A DNA stretch of 64,000 nucleotides from contig JAMPIV010005824.1 in assembly GCA_024509875.1 (NCBI GenBank), positions 507,001 to 571,000 on the forward strand, written 5' to 3'. The notes under the pieces were generated by a model. The model was not told the DNA's origin and searched no databases. It saw only the letters and a list, made by a program, of their open reading frames with translations. The stretch comes from Oreohelix idahoensis (lineage: Eukaryota > Mollusca > Gastropoda > Stylommatophora > Oreohelicidae). A program made the position numbers and the translations under genes. Below are positions 23,133 to 33,349 of this stretch, in pieces. How positions within the stretch are numbered: position 1 is the stretch's first letter; every line of letters begins with the position of its first letter.

Positions 23133-23680
23133 CTGAGGAAATCAATTTATTATCATCATTATAGAAATCAGATTAAGTAAATACTGCAATGATATTATTA
23201 CAAGTCATAATGTAACTTACCTATGCTACAAAATGTGTTTAATTTCAGGGAGTGTAACGGTATTGTCTGCCCTGCTCCGAAGTAGTGGTCCAACAATGAC
23301 CAAACTTAGAGAATAATGACAAGGGTCTTCAAAAGTCATCAACCTTCGCTCAAGATTACTCTTAGCAGAGATAAAAATAGAAGAATGATGCTTCTTTTTA
23401 AAGGGATCTCACAGAATTTTAAAGAAAAGCAAACATAACAATTGAGATCATCTAAGCTGTCATGAACTTTAGTATTGTCCTGCCCCTTCTGTGAGGTAAT
23501 ATATTTTCGCTCGTATTTCTTAGCCCCTAGCTGAAGGGATTCAGCAATTATTTATGTTAGAGCTCTCTATGTTTATTTTTTCAAACATTGTGATTCATAC
23601 AGGTACAGACATTCAATTCACTCAAGACATGAACTGTTTATTATCACAAGTTAGAAAAAAAATGGTAATCAATCACTAAC

Positions 23681-23861
23681 CAGCAAACGTGGGGTTGATA
23701 TATTCCTGGCCGTCCACAGTGATGCCGTCCACTCCAAGCTGAACGAAACTATCCTTGTGTTCTTGGAATAATTGTCTTAAAGGTGTCACGCAGTGTTCGT
23801 GGATCATGAAGGTCAAGGTCAGACTCTGACTTGGTTCAACTCCACTTAGGAAGATGAACTC
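23681..23861 (-). CDS. Host gene, internal exon (exon 3)
   Basis: On the minus strand the acceptor TCGTCTTAG and the donor G|GTTAGTG bound 181 bases that read without a stop in phase 0 and end with one extra base. The peptide begins EFIFLSGVEPSQSLTLTFMI, continues through a His/Cys segment (HEHCVTPLRQLF) and ends DGITVDGQEYINPTFA. The alternating hydrophobic pattern suggests beta strands of a compact alpha/beta domain shared with exon 2. The VEP-S-S-LTLTFMI pattern recalls a domain of uncharacterised multi-domain invertebrate proteins. That is an impression, not a match I can verify. Confidence 0.8.
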
Positions 23862-24029
23862 CTAAGACGAAAATGACAATACTGATATAACCGACCCAAA
23901 AATAGCAAAAAGATACACTGATCTCATCTTGTATACTTCAAAAAATCTGTTTGACTGTAATAAGAAAGTTCATATATACATAAACAGGAAGTTTAGATCA
24001 TCATTTATCACCTTTGACCTCCCTAAGGA

Positions 24030-24290
24030 GCACATACCTTCAACAAACTTATGCCAAGTCTTCCTGTCCCATACCATTAGCTCAAGGTCTCTCCGTGTCT
24101 TCTTCATCTTCTCTCCAGCTGTCTTCTTCATGTGCTCTTTTGTCTCCCTATACCTCTCTTTACCTGGGGATTCTAGAACAAAGTCTGCTTAGTAAAGCTA
24201 TCAACAGGTTCCCTTGTTGTGTGTTCTATCCATCTCCAGCGTCTTCGATTCATCTCTTATTCAACTGGCACTTGACAGGTTACTGTCATC
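24030..24290 (-). mobile_element. LINE 3'-end fragment
   Basis: On the minus strand the fragment reads MNRRRWRWIEHT, then EPVDSFTKQTLF and DLELMVWDRKTWHKFVEG with internal stops and shifts. This is the order seen at the end of LINE-X-type proteins (RRW.W..H...R, TAMLWTPEGKR, TWRRTVEAEM, DRAKWNQFV). It sits in the 931-bp intron between exons 2 and 3. Confidence 0.55.
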
Positions 24291-24484
24291 AGTTCCACAT
24301 TGGTGCTTTTGTTGTACCACTTCAATCCTTCTATTTTACGCACATACCCATTTATGAAAGTCTGTAGCTTTTCTTTCTGATGATCATGTGATTCGGCTCT
24401 TTATCAGAGGACTTCTTCTGTCTTGGATGGCTCAATTGAATTATTTTCTTTAGGAGACCTGTCCATAATGTTTTGCTAAAGTGG

Positions 24485-24625
24485 TTGTTGTGGCTTAAAA
24501 TTTAAATAGGATGGGGTAGTCAAGCCTCATGCCCAACCCTCCTTAGTTACTTCTTACGACATATATGGTAGGTTATAATGTTACTATTCTTTGCACCCCT
24601 TTCGGGTCACAGTACTACAAAGTTA
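24485..24625 (-). repeat. Dispersed repeat family E, copy
   Basis: On the minus strand it shares GACCCGAAAGGGG, CCTACCA..., GTCGTAAGAAGTAACTAAGG and GTTGGGCATG with 63200-63310 on the plus strand. It is non-coding and its class is not recognised. Confidence 0.55.
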
Positions 24626-24792
24626 TAACACAGTATCAAAATACTTATTGAACACAGGATAGCTAATCCAAAGTGAGCTTACGCTTTCTATAATATGATG
24701 GACAGCGTCTTCATGCAAATATCAGTATATTTGAATCCTTTATTTAATCTGAACTGTATTTAGTCTAAAGAAGATGGGTTGTGGCGTCTTAC

Positions 24793-24905
24793 TTGAGGAA
24801 CAAACAGCAGCCTTGCTACAGTTGCCCTTAGAGCCTCAAGGTCATTCCGTTGAAACCGATCAAGATTACCCTCCACGTGAAATTGGATGTGTTTAAATCC
24901 ATCCT
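24793..24905 (-). CDS. Host gene, internal exon (exon 2)
   Basis: The acceptor TTTCTCCCTACAG and the donor CAA|GTAAGA bound 113 bases. The first two bases (AG) complete a Glu codon with the G left by the upstream exon, and the last codon is complete. The peptide DGFKHIQFHVEGNLDRF leads into a Leu/Ala/Arg-rich helix (NDLEALRATVARLLFVPQ) that flows directly into exon 3. A 931-bp intron separates it from exon 3. The upstream intron is about 37.5 kb and contains most of the mobile elements in the window. Confidence 0.8.
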
Positions 24906-25371
24906 CTGTAGGGAGAAAGAGGAACAATTTTGACTTTTAAATATAAAATTCCATTTACTTAAAGACTAAAACTAAACCGTATGTTGGATTTGAAGTTCTA
25001 CTAACTATATCATCGTTGACAGTGTGACAAGCATGTCTGATTAACTAGTTTGCAAATTTTGTCCATTCAAGATGCTGCTTAACTTCTGACCACATAGTTT
25101 ACCAAAATCCCAGGCACCAATATACATAGGAAGTAAACTGGCGTTACATGGTGTAATCAGCAATGACATGAAGAAAGGCCTTGATTATAAAGCTAGAATA
25201 TAATTTATGTATCGAAACGATTATTGACATGTTTTGCAATTAGGCAATGCCACACCTCAGTCTTCAAACAATATTCTTTTGCGGCTCAGAACTAAATATT
25301 AGTTCCACGAACTCTAAAACTCAGATCTACTTATCCTGTCATCAAAACAGGTAGGAAGACATATAAGAGGG

Positions 25372-25616
25372 TAAAGGTAGTCCCATAGCAGATACTGCCG
25401 TAGGGGAGTAAAGTGTTAGAGAGTTCACTATCCTAGGTCCAGCATCAAGAGGCGGGGTGACCAGTTCCTTTCCTTTTGCCTTCAGTAACTCACGAGTAGA
25501 GTTAGGTACCCATTTACAACTTGGTAGCCTGGAGCGTGACGACAGCGTGTTTGGAATCCGGCACCTTCGCCGCGACAGGCCAGCGCTCTAACCACTTTGC
25601 CAGTCCGGCCCTCTAA
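25372..25616 (-). mobile_element. tRNA-derived SINE, family 2
   Basis: The minus strand starts GGCCGGACTGGCAAAGTGGTTAGAGCGCTGGCC (A-box region), has a weak B box (GGATTCC) and a body with GTCACCCCGCCTCTTGATGC..., and ends near ...GGGACTACCTTTAC. Related copies are at 28220, 38528 and, as a tail only, 39585. Confidence 0.7.
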
Positions 25617-26396
25617 AGGAGATATATATACACCCAATGAATATGCTTCAGCTTAATTTCCTTGCTCTCAGACTATATCCAGACGCCAAACCCTTGGGAA
25701 AAAAAATATTAACCGGACCACAAGGTCTGTATATATTTATACATGCGCTCTAATATAACCAACGGACAGTGTGTCTTGGTTAAACGAAGCGCGGTACGCC
25801 AAAACGAGGCAAAGCTTTATTTTAAAAAGACGCCTAAATAAAACAAGATACAGTATGTACCAGACTTCTGAAAGACAGACCAGCCAGTCACAAATAACTT
25901 GGCAAAGAACAGGACAAAACAAAGCTTAGGACAAGGAACATGACCCACAGACGTGACACTGTATAAAAATGTTCTAGGTCCGTAAGTCTTGATCGTAATA
26001 TAAGAGAAATCAGTCCATTCGCAGCATCGGAGAACGAACATGTTGACGGACATTTGAAGCGAAGAACAAGAGAGGTCCGAGATAAGGACAAGAAGAAGAG
26101 AATGCGAAGGCTTTCAACTGGACAGTGTTTTCTTGTGAATTATGGAAAGAGTTATGTTTCCTTACGACCTTACCTTCTGCCCTGAGATCCCGTAACAGAA
26201 AAAGCCCCCAACCTCATTTGAGTGTCGAAATTTAGTTTTATGTAAATATTTAACACCGACAGCACGAGTGATACATTAACGAACTAGATAATGATCAAAC
26301 GATTATTGGGTTTATTAATTAAATATCCACACATATAGGGTTGCACAATGGGCTAATCACCTGTTTGCCAGACACTTTGATTACATGTTTTGCCCA

Positions 26397-26482
26397 GGAG
26401 CCTTGTGCTCTTTGGGTCCCCTCTACACCTCGTTTTACGGGGTAGAAGAGGTTCCGATTATGAGATGAGATGAGACATATAG
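26397..26482 (+). mobile_element. Short LINE 3' tail
   Basis: CCCCTCTACACC...GGGTAGAAGAGG forms a small hairpin and is followed by GATTATGAGATGAGATGAGAC. A closely similar hairpin occurs at 28094 and, reversed, at the end of the LINE fragment at 61506. These are probably 5'-truncated LINE insertions reduced to their 3' ends. Confidence 0.4.
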
Positions 26483-28090
26483 GGTTAGTAGGGTTTAGCA
26501 CGTGATGATGGTAAACGATGATTCACACAAAAACACACAGATGAGATATTAATATAGGAATTAATTAAATAGAAGAATGAACTTATGTAAAGCTAAATGA
26601 TGATGATATGATATGATACGTGTTACCAAAATGGTGAGTAATCTACACAGTCCATGTGTCTCTAAATGCCTCGCCCGGGTAGGATGATTCACATGTATGC
26701 ATAGAATGTCCCAAGTTGTTATAAGTAATGTCGAGTGGGGTATCTCTAAGTCGAGGACGCTCTGATGAAAACTTTTGTTGTACTGAGAACGTTGACGACA
26801 TACAGTCATACACTGTTTGACAGTATCTCTGTAGCGTGGACCAACAGTTAACCGTGGTCGTATGAACAATGTCTTTTGTCTAATCTCCGAAGGATACTGG
26901 CCAAACTGGATATCTTCACGAAATGTTCTTGATAGGTAGACTCATTAACGTGAATATATAATCGTTATTCATGAAATATACTTTGGAGTAAGCTTCACAG
27001 AGTGCGCATAAGAGTGTGTTGCACTTGGAATAAATATGAGAATCAACTTTTGAGCTCTTTAGCTTGACTTCAGGTGGTAAGCTTCCGATGGAGCTGAACT
27101 TGATATGAGTAATCAACTGTGAGCTTTAGCTTGACTCATGTAGTAAGCTTTCGAGTGATTTGAACTTGATTTAAATAGATATTGAACTTGTGCGCACGTG
27201 ATATAGGGTGACGAAAAATGCTGCGTCCGCCGTCTTAATCGTGGGCGAGAAATATTACTTTTTAATTGAGGAATGAAGGATGTCCTATGGCGAATTCTAC
27301 TAGCCAAATGTCCGTTTTGATAACTTTTTTCTGGTTAGACGTCAGACGCGTAGCTTGTAGACTCAGACTTCTGATGGACTTCTTTTCCCTTCTCAAAATC
27401 CTTTAAGAACACAATACACCACATATATGAATAATTTTATCAGCACTTAACTAATTCCAGGCTATGCTCTGGGACATTCTCTACACCACAGTGTTGAAAA
27501 CTGCACTGATCTCTAACCGTGATGATGACCGTGTTTTGTTTAAACAACGGCTTAGACTAATCTTTTGTGTCAGCCGCGCTCTCCTCACAGTTAACAATAG
27601 TCCAAGGTGGTATGTCTCGTGAGGTTTACCCGGGGAATTCTGTATCAAAGGAAATCGTTTATGACCAAGCTGGGGTTTCACAAGATTAGGATGAAACCAG
27701 ATGTGTTTAACAAGGTGGGAAACTGAATCAAAAGAATTTCTTTACCAACGATGAAAGAACAAATGTGATTCTCTAGATACCAGTCGCGAGTAATAAAGAT
27801 TACAGTTTACAGTCCAGTCGTGATTAAAAAAGATTACTACAACAACGATGGAAGAGACAATGTGGAATGAAAGAGCACAACGTGGGAGAACATAAAATAA
27901 GAAAGATGTAGGAAACGATAAAGCGATAAGGCTTTTGCGCTCGTTTATCACAGTTTAAAACAAAAACCACAGAGCCACCAGAAAAAGGATCACACGAGCT
28001 TTTCCAATAACTCCAACGAGAGAGACTACCTTTGTTGATTTTAATGTACCTCTAAACGTTAATCTCATGATTGATCTATTGCTTTGTTTT
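26483..28090. other. No feature recognised
   Basis: Intronic AT-rich sequence. I see no exon with matching splice signals on either strand. A short block (GTGAGCTTTAGCTTGACT / TTGAGCTCTTTAGCTTGACT) is loosely repeated near 27050-27160. Confidence 0.3.
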
Positions 28091-28093
28091 AGG

Positions 28094-28140
28094 GACCTCT
28101 ACACTTCAGGGTAGAAGAGGAACGACTAAGCAAGTAAGCT
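28094..28140 (+). mobile_element. Short LINE 3' tail with (TAAG)-type repeats
   Basis: GGGACCTCTACACTTCAGG, then GTAGAAGAGGAACGACTAAGCAAGTAAG. The same end, reversed, closes the minus-strand LINE fragment at 61499-61530. Confidence 0.45.
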
Positions 28141-28219
28141 TTGTTTTAGAGAAGAACCTTGATGGGAACCTAAATTCACATACGTACGAAGAATTCGGCT
28201 AGTACTCGTATATGAATAA

Positions 28220-28475
28220 AAGGTGAAGGTAGTCCTGTTGTAGATACTGCCTTAGGGGAGAGAAGTGTTAAATAGTTCACTATATTTGGTCCAGCATCGA
28301 GAGGTGGGGTGACCAGTTACCTTCCTTGCTGTCTCGTTTCTTCCCTAACTAAAGAGCAAAGTCAAGTGCCCATTTACAGCTAGGCAGACTGGAGCATGTA
28401 AATACTGTGAATCGAATCCAGCACCTTTGCCGAGAGAGACCAGCGCTCTAACCATTCTGTCAATCAGACGCTCTT
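28220..28475 (-). mobile_element. SINE family 2, copy
   Basis: The minus strand reads TGACAGAATGGTTAGAGCGC, then GGATTCGATTCAC (B box). The body and tail align with the copy at 25372-25616. Confidence 0.7.
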
Positions 28476-28989
28476 AGTACATTAATAAAGAAGAGATTTA
28501 TTTCACTATTGGTTTGGTTTGGTATTAAGGACTATCTTCTTTGCACACTGACAACATCAGTGCTCCGATCTCCTCCCTTAGATCACACAAGGAGGATCTC
28601 TGCACAAGTGCACGAACTCCGTAACACCGGCGAGGATCCCAATGTGCGTATACAGAAATCACACATTCTATAAATATTTTTGTGATGAGTAGGTTTCCTA
28701 ATATTTTTTATTTTACCAGAGCTGCGGCCGTATGACCTACTCTTTACGATTTCCAATCTGCACACGGGACCTCCTTTTTTTCGCCCTTTTCTGAGAAGGC
28801 TAAGCAATAAATCTCACTGCTCTGGAAATCAGAACAGAAGGGGGTTGGGTGGGGGTATGGGGGGGGGGGAGGTTGACATCATTAGGAACCACTGGGTCTG
28901 AAAAAAATCTCCATCAATTATATTTCCTGTAGTGGGAACGAACCTGGTACATTTAGAATTAGAGGTGGACGCATACCTCTTCTGAATAA

Positions 28990-29173
28990 GTAAGGCCAGC
29001 AGGTTGGCCTGAACGTCAATCTGAAGAAGACAGAGGTCATGACACTAAATGTGGGCAATCCTGAGCCAATAACAGTAAGGAACAAGAAGTTAGAACAGAC
29101 AGACAGATTTACTTACCTAGGATGCATAGTAACACCTGACGGCAGAACAAGCAAGGACATTAACAACAGAATG
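28990..29173 (+). pseudogene. LINE X reverse transcriptase fragment (before the nested insertion)
   Basis: The frame reads GLNVNLKKTEVMTLNVGNP, then the RT thumb-side motif TDRFTYLGCIVTPDG and NNRM. It ends where LINE Y begins and resumes at 35493 with NNRMNKARTAF. The duplicated AACAACAGAATG (29162-29173 and 35493-35504) marks the insertion point. Confidence 0.8.
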
Positions 29174-31060
29174 GGGCAAAGTCTTTTACAGACAGGGGGT
29201 ATGATGTGTTGGTGTTGTGGGTAGTGGGTTTCCCCCCTTGCTTCACCCTAGGCCTAGTGAATTCTTGTTCATAAAAGGAGCGACCATTGCGGTGTCAGTC
29301 TCTTGGCCTAGCAAAACCTCTCATACCCCAAGATCGTTGTGCGTGGTGAAGAGCCACACCCTCCTCGAGGTAGTCCTGGTAACTGAGGGTGCGAATCCTC
29401 AGGCTAAACACAACGGATCTAGAGGAGCAAACCTCGATAATAAAACCGGTGCACTACACCGTACACACCCTCTGTGGGTGGGAAGGAGCCAGATGGATAC
29501 TGAACAAGTCTTAGGAGTGGGAACGAGTGTGGACTGCTTCCTGAAGATCGGAACCCATCGTACAGGCACAGAGACTCAGGACGTGACGATCCTATTGCCT
29601 TCAACTCTTGGTCACATGCCTAGAGCCTCGGAGAACTCGGAGTAACCAGCAGGCAATTTGGTGGCGGGGAATGAGCACTGTGAGCCCTACCTTGGCTACG
29701 TATCTCAAGGAGATGCAGAAACACCCCCTTTATCTCCCCCAGAGCTGACACAGTACACTTCTGGCTTCTACCCGGGGTGGTAGGAAATCCACAGGCACCC
29801 CAGCATCACAATGCCATGAAGATGACAAAGTTGGAATTTACTAACTCAAACCTGGCAGAGCAAGTCCTCCATCAGATGCGGCCGATGCTGGGCCCACTGG
29901 CGCGTGGACACATCCCGATCCCCATCAAGACTTGCTCGGGGGAGCCCACCCCGACTCAAAAAAGCAGAGAAGGCCACTCTCCAAACCTCCGATGTCTTGC
30001 GGACAGTGTTAGGATGTGCAAGAACATGGACAGGAAGACTCCACAACTTCCCTACTGAAGACACGCCCACGACGACCGTTCCTCAATTGGCTGTGTGTGG
30101 TGTACCCGGAAACGGAGCCTCCCAGTACTGAGGCACAGTTAAGTCCCCGATGTCACTTATCGGTGCAGAGTTGAGAGATATGGCTGAGCATCACAATCCC
30201 CCCTGTGTTGCAGCATGTTGAGAACCAGCATTTCACACTAGGCTTGGGGGATCACATGGGCACCAGACTTAATACTGGCTCTTGACTGGATGGCCGCATG
30301 CAGGAGATTCTACAGTGGAGGGATGGCAGGTGGTAGGTATCTGGAAGTGGCTCTGTGCAGGACGTGAGGATTCCTTGGGAGAGCCCAGAACCAGAGCACA
30401 GCATTGTGCAAGCTCTGCATAGATGGAGAGCCCCCTGGATGACGGGGAATGCACAGTGTGCCACCCCATCTATCCCCAACTGCTAACTTAGAACCAGAAG
30501 TGGGGTCCTCTGTATGCGTGCCAGGCCAGGATAAAATGCTTGGGAAAGAGACTGGAGCTCAGAACTCCCTAACTCAAAGTTGCAGGATGGCAGAAAAGCC
30601 ACGGGAAAGACAGGTCTATTTTTGAAGATAATGCAACAATATTTTCACCATACGAGCTCGGACGCCGCCTCGGTAAACAAGGTCCGCGCAGAGCAGTGAC
30701 ACCCCCAGGCTGCTTGCGAATAGTCTACTACTGGGAACATAAACAGATTAGGGATGAGCCCACTCTCCCGTTGAACAGGTGCTAAAGTCGTAGATACTGG
30801 GCCAGAAGGCGCACCGGAAACCACAGTATCACGCAAATCGCTTTTTTTTTCTATGGAGAGTACACCGTCAAATAAATCTCGTACTGGTGCTCGCCCTGTG
30901 GAGCTCCACCAGGCAGGTGCAGTGCCGGGCTCTGAGCCTCGACAGAGCCCACCCTCAGCTACTGGAGGACCCTCTAGACCGTCTTGTGGAGTCAGCAGAC
31001 GGCGGAGGAGAACTACTGACCAAAACAAAACAGAAAAAGAGAAACCCAGAGTGCCACTTG
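29174..31060 (+). other. 5' region of LINE Y (5' UTR and first-ORF remnants)
   Basis: This stretch starts with a G-rich tract (GGGGGTATGATGTG...) and is GC-richer than its surroundings. Frames at 29217-29645, 29777-30131 and 30853-31064 are Pro/Arg/Thr-rich and could be pieces of a first ORF, but I recognise no domain. Confidence 0.45.
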
Positions 31061-31710
31061 TCATGATGCACTGGAAAGCTGGAAAACATCTTGTATGAGA
31101 AGCAAGTCAGTGTTTGCTGTATCCAAGAGACTCACTTGAAAGCAGATCAAACCTTTAAAATAAGGGGATATCAATGCTTCAGATCCGACAGAAAAGATAG
31201 ACGAAAAGGAGGAGTACTTACTCTTGTAAGGAATAACATTCCTGCACACGAAAGGAAAACCTTCATGGATGGAGCAGAATATCAGCTGTTGCAGATAAAG
31301 GTAGACAAGATGGAAATAGAACTCCTGAACTATTACTGTCTGAACAACAAACCCCTGAGTCTCAGCTCTATACAGGTACCAGCCACCAACTTTATAGCAG
31401 TTGGAGACTTTAATAGCCACTCCATAGAGGATATAACCAAGCTGGGGCTATAATCCATCTGTCCACCAGATACTCACTACTCCAGAGGATGGAAGATCTT
31501 GGCCTGGTTGAAGTTAGGAGAAACATTGGCAAGATGATCACTCCCTAACAAGGAAATCCTATTCAATAATGCCACAGCCTTCTTTAGCCTAAACAACATC
31601 TGGAAGTCTTCCCAATGCAGCACAAGATACTCCTACCTTCTACTCCAGAGGATGGCACACAACTTCAACACCTGATCTTGCCTTCTCCACACCAGATATA
31701 GCTGGATCTA
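31061..31710 (+). pseudogene. LINE Y apurinic-type endonuclease, rearranged
   Basis: The frame to 31453 shows the EN order SVCCIQETHLK (catalytic Glu), RKGGVLTLVRNNIPAH and FIAVGDFNSHS (GDFN motif). After that the sequence is scrambled. A LINE X snippet (31582-31635) lies between two occurrences of CTACTCCAGAGGATGG (31479 and 31642). EN sequence then resumes as a TSTPDLAFSTPDI-like stretch near 31660-31705. The domain would nick chromosomal DNA to prime reverse transcription; this copy cannot. Confidence 0.8.
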
Positions 31711-31904
31711 TTAGTTAGAGGAAATATTGAAGCATGGAATATGGATGACATTTGCATTAGGTAGCTCAACACATCCAGGAAGATAGGAGAGCTAGGTGGG
31801 CAAATCAATTTAAAAAGACGTCTGAGGTCATGGAGTGGTGTCAACCCTGAGACCCTATATCAGTAAGGAATTAAAGCAATTGGTACAGGACAATACCTTT
31901 CACG

Positions 31905-32534
31905 ATCTTACCATGTAACACCAGACGGCGGGGCAGCAAAGACATCAACATCAGAATGAATAAGGCAAGAACAGCCTTCTTTAGCCTAAACAACATCTGG
32001 AAGTCCTCCCAATACAGCACAAGCACAAAATTAAGATTATATCAGAGCTGTGTGCTTTCTGTGCTTCTCTATGGTGCGGAATGCTGGAGAGCTACAGAGA
32101 AGGAAATGTCGAAATTGTCCTCTTTTCACACAACATGCCTAAGAAAAATTCACCGAATCTTTTGGCCGAATACCATCACTAACCAAGATCTGCTTACTCG
32201 TAGCAAGCAAGAGGACATGCACACCATCATAGCTGGCAGACGCTGGAACTGGGTTTGTCATGTCCTCAGAAGAGACCCCGATGCCATCACAAGAACAGCT
32301 ATGCTTTGGACCCCTGAAGGAAAACGAAAAAGAGGCCGACCAAAAACAACCTGGCGGAGGACTGTGGAGGCTGAGATGCAAAGAATGAACCAGAGTTGGG
32401 GCACTGTACGAAGGATGGCCACCGACCGAGCAAAGTGGAATCAATTTGTTGTTGCCCTACAAGACGCCACTAGGCGTGATGGCCACTGACTGCTTTGACG
32501 GTCGGCGGCTAAGGTTCAAAGAAGAAGAAGAAGG
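31905..32534 (+). mobile_element. LINE X 3' fragment inside LINE Y
   Basis: From the shifted GTAACACCAGACGGCGG piece it enters the open frame 31956-32489 (RMNKARTAFFSLNNIWKSS, VLSVLLYGAECWR, RTAMLWTPEGKRKRGRPKTT, TVEAEMQRMNQSWG). It then has the 3' UTR GACGGTCGGCGGCTAAGG and a (GAA)n tail, after which LINE Y resumes. The 177-residue frame is undamaged. It is a protein end and not a separate gene. Confidence 0.8.
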
Positions 32535-32539
32535 AGACC

Positions 32540-33348
32540 AACTAGGGGAAGCGACCATCGCCCAATCTTTCTTACTGTCCAGAGTGCAACTCTCAGTACA
32601 GGCCCAGCCATTACAAGATGGAACTACAAAAAAAGCCAACTGGGGTTTATTCAGGCATCAGGTGAACACGCTGCTGTCTACCCTCAAGGTACAGAACAGA
32701 GACATTAATGAAGTGGTAAAAGACTTCAACAGATGCATACTACAAGCTGCAAAAGAAACCATTCCCAAAGGATGCCGGCGCCACTACATACCATACTGGT
32801 CCAGCACACTCCAAGCACGTCAGGAAGCTATGGACAGGGCTAGAAAGGACGCAGAGTCTCAGCCTTCACTTGAAACTCACAACAAATGGAAAAAGGCTGT
32901 AGCAGAGTTTCAGAGAACAACGCTAGAAGAAAAACGGAAAAGCTGGAGAACTAAAACGGCATCGCTGAACCTTGAGAAAGACGGCAGGAAACTTTGGAGA
33001 TTAGTCAAGTCTCTAAATGAAGAGCGTTCCTCACCAAGGCAGACTATCACATTGGATGAAGGTGGCAAACTTTTCAGAGGAAAACAAGCTGCAGACTTGT
33101 TTGCTAGAAGATACAGTTCAGAAAGCAACTTACCCATTAACATAGACCATCAGAGAGAGATAAGAAAAGAAATACTGGCAACCATGGGACAGACAGATAC
33201 TCCTGCCCCAATGAGGGAACCCATCACACTAGGAGAACTACAGAAGGCTATTTCCAAGCTTAAGTTTCAAAAGTCACCCGGCCCAGACAAAATCAGCAAC
33301 GAAATGCTAGTAAATCTGAGCTCAGCAGCAAAGACAAAAACTGCTTGA
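32540..33348 (+). pseudogene. LINE Y reverse transcriptase, N-terminal part
   Basis: The open frame carries the linker between EN and RT and the first RT block LGELQKAISKLKFQKSPGPD, then IS-NEML. It ends by a frameshift near 33340 (AAKTKTA then stop), and the protein continues in the next frame (LEIFNHSW, then GTVPQVWREAITIPILKKG). Its first ~30 codons, up to about 32534, belong to the inserted LINE X tail. Confidence 0.85.
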
Positions 33349-33349
33349 G

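Noticed and set aside
23133..23145. Start codon just upstream of the last host exon
   Set aside because: These bases fall in the polypyrimidine/acceptor region (TTTCCTCAG). The exon phases agree with splicing from upstream exons.
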